Shown piece after piece: positions 6,532 through 10,588 of a DNA stretch of 10,588 bases; positions within the stretch are counted from its first letter, which is position 1; every line of letters starts with the position of its first letter. Origin of the DNA: CAVHXA01 sp963639765 (GTDB taxonomy: Bacteria; Bacillota; Clostridia; Oscillospirales; Oscillospiraceae); NCBI GenBank assembly GCA_963639765.1, contig CAVHXA010000065.1:1-10588 (forward strand), read 5' to 3'. The position numbers and the translations under genes are program-made. The notes below the pieces were generated by a model. That model worked only from the letters and a program-made list of their open reading frames with translations, was not told the origin of the DNA and ran no database searches.

Positions 6532-9500
6532 TACTTGACCTCCTCATTCTGTCAAAGCATTTATTCAGTATATTTGCCATTATTCCGTAGTAAATATCAT
6601 CTTTTTGCCCGCTGCTGTATGATCTCTTTAAAAAGTCCATATAGGTCGTTTTTAATGAAGCAGCCTCTCGTTCCATGTAATTCAGCAGGCTAATCTTTGC
6701 TGCGGTGTTACAGGACGGATAAAGCGTGGACAATGCATTGCTCAGTTGAACAATCTCATCCTCAGGGAGTTTAGAAAGGATTCGCTCCAATCTACTCTCA
6801 TCAAAGATATCGTTCATTCGAAGCTGACCGCAGAAGAGCGCAAGATCAAGCTTATAGGAATAGCGATTGCTGTTAATTCTTTCAAGGTTGATAAGAGTGT
6901 TCTTTCCGACACCCCTTGTTGTTTTAGCGATAATCTCTTTAAGCGACAATTCGTTGTACAAAGCCTCATCGCTCTTTAATTTTGCAAACGGAAGAACAAA
7001 ATAGTCCTTGATATCCTCCGTGATCTTATCGCGGTCACAAGACGCATTTGCAGTAATAAACTCAAAGAAATCTATAAATTGCTCATTATGGTGATAAAGA
7101 TATTTTTCATAATACCACTTGACATATATTCTAATGATTTCCTCGGGAGACTTTGCTCGATCTACGCGTGCAATGCTTTCACGACTGTTTCCCATATAAA
7201 CAAAGTAGTCATGCATGCGCTCTTTCATGCGCTTGAGCATTTTATTCGGATCTTTCTTGTAGCTATCTGCTCCCGTAGAGCAAATATCGACAAGTATATC
7301 GATACCGTTTCCATCTTTTGACTGGGAATAAGAGTACCAATCATTGATGTATCCGGACAAATAAAGCATATAAAGCTGCTGTTTTACCTTATCTACCGTT
7401 GCATACGGGTATGATTCTACATAGAGTGCTCTGTCTCTCTGAACAAAATCTTGATATGTATGAATCAGCTGTTCATAGAGATCTTCATCACTTATGGCAC
7501 CATTGCTCAGTTTTTGGTACACCTGTGCATAATCATTCTCATACCCTTCAAGCAAAGATGGCAGACTGTGTATCGGAGTATTTCTCTTTAATAATCCATC
7601 TGGAACATTGGCCAAGGTCGTATCTAAATATAAAATGTACGATTTGACTTTTTCATTGGCACGTCCAGCTCGGCCAATTTCCTGAACATATTCATTTTTA
7701 GAAAGTGGCAAACCAAAATGAATTACATTACGAATATTGGGTAGATTGATGCCTACTCCAAGTTCATCGCTTGCCACCAAAATCTTGCTTTCACCAGCAG
7801 CGAAATGGTAATATGCGGCAGGATTATCCTTTGAAAAGATATCAGCTTCCCAACCAATAGCATCCGCTACTTTTTCAGAAAGCTCGCCGGTCTTTGTAAA
7901 TACGATAGTCCTTTCGTTTCTACTAATGAGCGGTGCCGTTATAGAAGCAATCTCCTGCAGCATTTCTTCTTCTGTGTGCAGTGCACGGAAATCATAGCTA
8001 ACATTGAAACGTTCGAAGGCTATAGGTGAGAAGAAGTTATCCTGCGGAATATTAAGCTGTTTTTGAACATCTTCGACCACCGTATAGTTTGCTGTGGCCG
8101 TAAATCCCCAAAAGTTGATATGATCAAAAAATTTGTTCAGATACTTTGACAGCATCAGATATTCCGGACGGAAATCATGCCCCCAGTTTGACAAGCAATG
8201 GATTTCATCTAAAACAACATAAGAAATCAATGCACCGGGAGCAACTCGCTCTTCGTGCATTCCAAAAATCCTTGTACCGGCATTCAGATACCTAAACTTT
8301 ACCAGCAAATGACGATTTTGAAATGTCATTGGGGTAAGATAATTCAAGCTGTTATGGATTTCCCAGGTTGAAAAACTATTTTCGCCTGTAAGCTGAAGAT
8401 GAGCCACATTGTCCATATGATGAAATTTTTTCAGGTTTCGGATCTGATCTTGAATCAGAATATCCGTCGGAGATACTATAAACATGGGCAGTGGCTGTAA
8501 AAGGGAAGCCAGGTAGAAAATCAAAGATTTTCCGCTTCCGGTAGGCATGATACACACTGCGTGCTTTTTACACGCCAACATATCACAAAGCGCCGAATAT
8601 TGACCTTCCTTGAAACCATCAAAATCAGAAATCTCTTTCAAGATATATTCCATATCCGGAAGATTCTCTTTTGTCAGATGATAATTAATTCGTCTGCCAT
8701 ACCACAGCTCTCGCGCATTAGAAATAATAGAATTATTGTCTGTAATATAAACGCCAATCACTTTTTTTCTAAGCGATAGCGGAATCCCAGTTTTCCCTGT
8801 TTTGACCTGCAATTGCATCGGCTTAACACCAATCAGTCTGCAGAACAATGCGGCATAATTATTAATCAAGCGGATAGCATATTTCAGGCTTTCCAAATCT
8901 TCAGAATAATTTAGTACAACAGCTCCATTTTGCGTGCAATTGTGATGAACCAACTGTAGAAGAACGATTGCCAAACGATAAATTGCTTGATAATTCAGCT
9001 CATATACAGTTTCCTGTTCCTGAAGAAACTTCGGAATGTCATCTTCCGTAATCGTAGAATTACGAATAAGATAGTTGTAGATTAATGCATAGATATTGGC
9101 ATCGGGATGAGTGCAAAGCTTAGCTTTTTTGATTCCATGAATAAGGAAGCCATTATCGCCCTGACCGAATCCACAGGGAATATAGATATATGTGTCTGAT
9201 TCCTCTAATGTCGGATTAACGTAATAATCATCATAGTCAGCTTTGGTTTTCAGACGACTGTCCGGAGTGCTCCTACGAGCCTCTTCTCGAGCAGCTTCTT
9301 CCTCCTCTATACGCTTTTTAGTCTCTTCAGCCAGAAGTATGGCTGCTTCTTCATGTTTACGACGTTCTTCTTCCTCATCAATCATTGCTAACTTTTCGGC
9401 TGCATCAAGATCTTTGAGGACCTGCGCCGTAATCGCCCCAGTCCAGTTATCGATGGCCCAGCGTGCTTTTTCATCGCTAACGCCAAAATCAGTGACCATC

Positions 9501-9700
9501 TTTTTGGTCCAACGTGTAATGGTAAATTGATCAGCAGGATAGGACTCGCGCATCTCCTTAATGATTCCGATATTATATGCATTCATCATCAGGTTGACAC
9601 TGAGCCGATCATTCAAATAAACATCGCCTAAAAGCGCATGAACCTTTTTGTCTGAAAGCAGAATTGCCGGATTGCGACTAACATAATCCTTCCATTCCAT
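6524..9700 (-). CDS. RecQ-like superfamily 2 DNA helicase with unusual N-terminal region
   Basis: A 1058-residue protein, far longer than standard bacterial RecQ (about 600). Numbering is from the ATG at 9700. Residues 1-90: helical domain shared with the adaptor at 5007-5636. Residues 105-145: highly charged Glu/Lys/Arg helix. Residues 160-340: region I do not recognise. Residues 350-690: helicase core, with Q367, Walker A PTGSGKS (386-392), DEIH (498-501) followed by a RecQ-like CLSNWGHDFRPEY, FTATA (533-537), VASDELGVGINLP (642-654) and QEIGRAGR (673-680). All core motifs are intact, so ATP-driven DNA unwinding is expected. The ~370-residue C-terminus lacks an obvious RQC zinc site or HRDC domain. 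It follows the repressor gene by 21 bp. The frame also opens at a TTG at 9721, but the ATG at 9700 has a proper ribosome binding site. Confidence 0.9.
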   Translation of the reverse strand: MEWKDYVSRNPAILLSDKKVHALLGDVYLNDRLSVNLMMNAYNIGIIKEMRESYPADQFTITRWTKKMVTDFGVSDEKARWAIDNWTGAITAQVLKDLDAAEKLAMIDEEEERRKHEEAAILLAEETKKRIEEEEAAREEARRSTPDSRLKTKADYDDYYVNPTLEESDTYIYIPCGFGQGDNGFLIHGIKKAKLCTHPDANIYALIYNYLIRNSTITEDDIPKFLQEQETVYELNYQAIYRLAIVLLQLVHHNCTQNGAVVLNYSEDLESLKYAIRLINNYAALFCRLIGVKPMQLQVKTGKTGIPLSLRKKVIGVYITDNNSIISNARELWYGRRINYHLTKENLPDMEYILKEISDFDGFKEGQYSALCDMLACKKHAVCIMPTGSGKSLIFYLASLLQPLPMFIVSPTDILIQDQIRNLKKFHHMDNVAHLQLTGENSFSTWEIHNSLNYLTPMTFQNRHLLVKFRYLNAGTRIFGMHEERVAPGALISYVVLDEIHCLSNWGHDFRPEYLMLSKYLNKFFDHINFWGFTATANYTVVEDVQKQLNIPQDNFFSPIAFERFNVSYDFRALHTEEEMLQEIASITAPLISRNERTIVFTKTGELSEKVADAIGWEADIFSKDNPAAYYHFAAGESKILVASDELGVGINLPNIRNVIHFGLPLSKNEYVQEIGRAGRANEKVKSYILYLDTTLANVPDGLLKRNTPIHSLPSLLEGYENDYAQVYQKLSNGAISDEDLYEQLIHTYQDFVQRDRALYVESYPYATVDKVKQQLYMLYLSGYINDWYSYSQSKDGNGIDILVDICSTGADSYKKDPNKMLKRMKERMHDYFVYMGNSRESIARVDRAKSPEEIIRIYVKWYYEKYLYHHNEQFIDFFEFITANASCDRDKITEDIKDYFVLPFAKLKSDEALYNELSLKEIIAKTTRGVGKNTLINLERINSNRYSYKLDLALFCGQLRMNDIFDESRLERILSKLPEDEIVQLSNALSTLYPSCNTAAKISLLNYMEREAASLKTTYMDFLKRSYSSGQKDDIYYGIMANILNKCFDRMRRSSNV
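6539..6544 (-). promoter_or_regulatory. perfect ribosome binding site inside the helicase gene
   Basis: AGGAGG on the minus strand, 7 bases before the ATG of the coiled-coil gene and within the last codons of the helicase gene. It is the strongest such site in the window and suggests the scaffold is made in excess over the helicase. Confidence 0.7.
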
Positions 9701-9708
9701 TTTGCGCA

Positions 9709-9715
9709 CCACCTT
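9709..9715 (-). promoter_or_regulatory. ribosome binding site deciding the helicase start
   Basis: AAGGTGG on the minus strand, 8 bases before the ATG at 9700. A start at the in-frame TTG (9721) would put this site inside the gene and leave only coding sequence of the repressor upstream, so the ATG is preferred. Confidence 0.65.
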
Positions 9716-9721
9716 CTGCAA

Positions 9722-9967
9722 TCACCAAATGTCATCCGTTTCAATTTCAGGAAGAATAACTTCATCATCCTTAACGAAGTCCATCATATCTCCGACATTG
9801 CAATTCATAACATCTGCAATCTTCAGTAAAACGGATAAAGCGACTTCCTGATTTTTCCTTAGTTTTGTAAATGTGGCAGAAGAAACACCGGATTTTTTTC
9901 TCAATTCACCCTTGCTCATATCTCTTTCGGCACACATAACCCATAGCTTCTTGTAACTAACCTTCAT
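9722..9967 (-). CDS. small Cro/C1-type (XRE) helix-turn-helix repressor
   Basis: An 81-residue DNA-binding protein, a typical size for short YozG-like XRE regulators. The helix-turn-helix spans about residues 17-42 (KGELRKKSGVSSATFTKLRK), followed by a helix packing segment (SVLLKIADVMNCNVGDMMDF, 45-64) characteristic of the family. A short acidic tail ends in DDIW, much like the DDVW end of the operon's vWA protein. A GGAGG site lies 7 bases before the ATG. It is the first gene of the operon and faces the 218-bp spacer with its candidate operators, so autorepression of the whole operon is the simplest expectation. Inducing signal unknown. Confidence 0.9.
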   Translation of the reverse strand: MKVSYKKLWVMCAERDMSKGELRKKSGVSSATFTKLRKNQEVALSVLLKIADVMNCNVGDMMDFVKDDEVILPEIETDDIW

Positions 9968-10185
9968 ATTATTTCCTCCGGCTGACGTATTTTACAACAT
10001 CTCCGAAAAAGTGCATCCCAATCTGACACTATAGTAAATAGCTTACCATCTTTTAGCTAATAAATCAAGAAGTCAGACGTCTTATCATCGTTTTTGTTGA
10101 GAAGTTAAACTTTTTTCTGGATAACATTGATTTCATGTAATTATTCCTGACTGACGGCTTCCCTCCTTCTTATCAGGCAAATCTG
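9968..10185. promoter_or_regulatory. control region upstream of the operon
   Basis: The only sizeable spacer in the window. On the minus strand a weak -10-like TACTAT lies at 10031-10036, without a good -35 at the right distance; a TAAAAT at 9989-9994 is very close to the start codon and also lacks a -35. An imperfect inverted repeat (TAGCTTA, 7-bp centre, TTAGCTA) lies at 10039-10059, a perfect palindrome ACTATAGT at 10028-10035, and another, AGACGTCT, at 10075-10082. CTGAC or GTCAG occurs five times (9982, 10023, 10072, 10147, 10151). The promoter must lie here because the operon's first gene follows, but its exact position is uncertain. No convincing terminator for the MmcQ/YjbR-family gene is visible. 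Confidence 0.5.
10039..10059. repeat. imperfect inverted repeat, candidate operator
   Basis: Arms TAGCTTA and TTAGCTA match as an inverted pair at six of seven positions, separated by 7 bp. Size and location just upstream of the weak -10 candidate suit an XRE dimer site. This is inference; no footprint evidence exists. Confidence 0.35.
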
Positions 10186-10572
10186 TTATTTATCCATTTT
10201 CCTTTTGCGTATCTTGGGCGCAGTAAGCTCATAGCTCATATCCAAGAGCATCTTGATCTTGTCATCCGATACGGTGCCGTCAAGAGCCACTGTTATCCAG
10301 CTCGTTTTGCTCATGTGGTATGCGGGAAAGAAGCCAGGCTCCTCCCGGAGCGAGCCGATGAGGATGGGGTCACACTTAAAATTCACTACATCCAGCAGCT
10401 CATCTCCCTGCAAACCGAGCTTGTTCTTCGGAATATCCATAATCAGTGCAAACCACTTTTTGTTGTTCACATGACGAAATACCGTAAAATCGGGATATTT
10501 TACCCATGGATAGTCCTGACTGGCGTTGTAGGTTTCAAGAATATAGTTCGTTAATTCCTCTCGATTCATCAT
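10186..10572 (-). CDS. MmcQ/YjbR family protein
   Basis: A 128-residue protein of the usual family length (about 115-130). Family features run throughout: YPWVKYPDFTVFRH (21-34), NKKWFALIMDIP (37-48), the PGFFPAYHMSKTSWITV stretch (80-96), and a C-terminal SYELTAPK (113-120). MmcQ/YjbR proteins have a double-wing fold called DNA-binding-like, but their cellular role is not settled. Two adjacent ATGs (10570-10572 and 10567-10569) open the frame. An in-frame stop just upstream (10576-10578) shows that the N-terminus is complete; no clear ribosome binding site is visible before the window edge. It points the same way as the operon but is separated by 218 bp, so it is probably flanking chromosome rather than part of the system. 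Confidence 0.9.
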   Translation of the reverse strand: MMNREELTNYILETYNASQDYPWVKYPDFTVFRHVNNKKWFALIMDIPKNKLGLQGDELLDVVNFKCDPILIGSLREEPGFFPAYHMSKTSWITVALDGTVSDDKIKMLLDMSYELTAPKIRKRKMDK

Positions 10573-10588
10573 GCATCACAGGCCTAGG

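Noticed and set aside
9243..9530. Plus-strand open frame opposite the helicase charged helix
   Set aside because: Its Ser/Arg-rich composition is the reverse complement of Glu/Lys/Ala codons, so it is not a real gene.
3185..9700. BREX, Pgl or DISARM-type defence system, because kinase and helicase occur together
   Set aside because: No methylase, PglZ-type phosphatase, BrxC/Lon or DrmA/B-like protein is present; the helicase is RecQ-like and the kinase belongs with vWA and PP2C.
10102..10117. Hairpin AAGTT-A-AACTT followed by a T run, as a plus-strand terminator
   Set aside because: Stem is 5 bp, AT-only and has a one-base loop; no plus-strand gene leads into it.
10146..10177. CCTGA/TCAGG stem after the MmcQ/YjbR-family gene as a terminator
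   Set aside because: Only 5 bp with a 22-base loop and no U tract in the transcript direction.
1..10588. CRISPR array, tRNA, rRNA or insertion sequence
   Set aside because: No regularly spaced repeats, tRNA-like cloverleaf, rRNA stretches, transposase or terminal inverted repeats were seen on either strand.

Overview
The window looks like a piece of a Firmicutes genome, probably a gut-type clostridium (Lachnospiraceae or Oscillospiraceae). The evidence is AT-leaning composition, strong AGGAGG-type ribosome binding sites, an MmcQ/YjbR protein and a YolD-type fragment. All convincing genes lie on the minus strand, so transcription runs from high to low coordinates. The lineage is inferred from style and gene content, not from a marker gene.

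Layout from the right edge in transcription order: (1) an MmcQ/YjbR-family gene (10186-10572), probably ordinary flanking chromosome; (2) a 218-bp spacer (9968-10185), the only sizeable non-coding stretch, rich in short CTGAC/GTCAG words and palindromes and the likely control region; (3) a compact run of ten genes with gaps of 31 bp or less, or short overlaps: a small Cro/C1-type repressor, a ~1058-aa RecQ-like helicase with a large novel N-terminal region, a tail-anchored coiled-coil protein, a two-domain protein that shares its N-terminal domain with the helicase, a PH/GRAM-like protein, a Ser/Thr protein kinase with zinc ribbon and FHA-like tail, a TerY-like von Willebrand A protein, a PP2C phosphatase, a TerY-C-type zinc-binding protein, and a membrane-anchored beta-beta-alpha-metal nuclease; (4) at the left edge, a fragment matching only the C-terminal half of YolD-like proteins, overlapping the nuclease end, which looks like an island boundary.

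The kinase, vWA protein and PP2C phosphatase form the set known as the TerY-phosphorylation (TerY-P) triad. Comparative genomics predicted it to be a stress and anti-phage module, and it has since been listed among defence systems. Here the triad sits in a larger operon with a helicase, a nuclease, two membrane-anchored proteins and several adaptor-like domains. My working model is inference: a membrane-tethered DNA-sensing and DNA-degrading complex. The helicase would unwind and the nuclease would cut incoming or aberrant DNA. The coiled-coil, PH-like and shared N-terminal domains would scaffold it. The kinase/phosphatase pair would set its activity through vWA- and zinc-ribbon-mediated assembly, and the first-gene repressor would keep expression low. 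Nothing here proves immunity function. The triad itself is known; the full ten-gene arrangement and several details below are what may be new.
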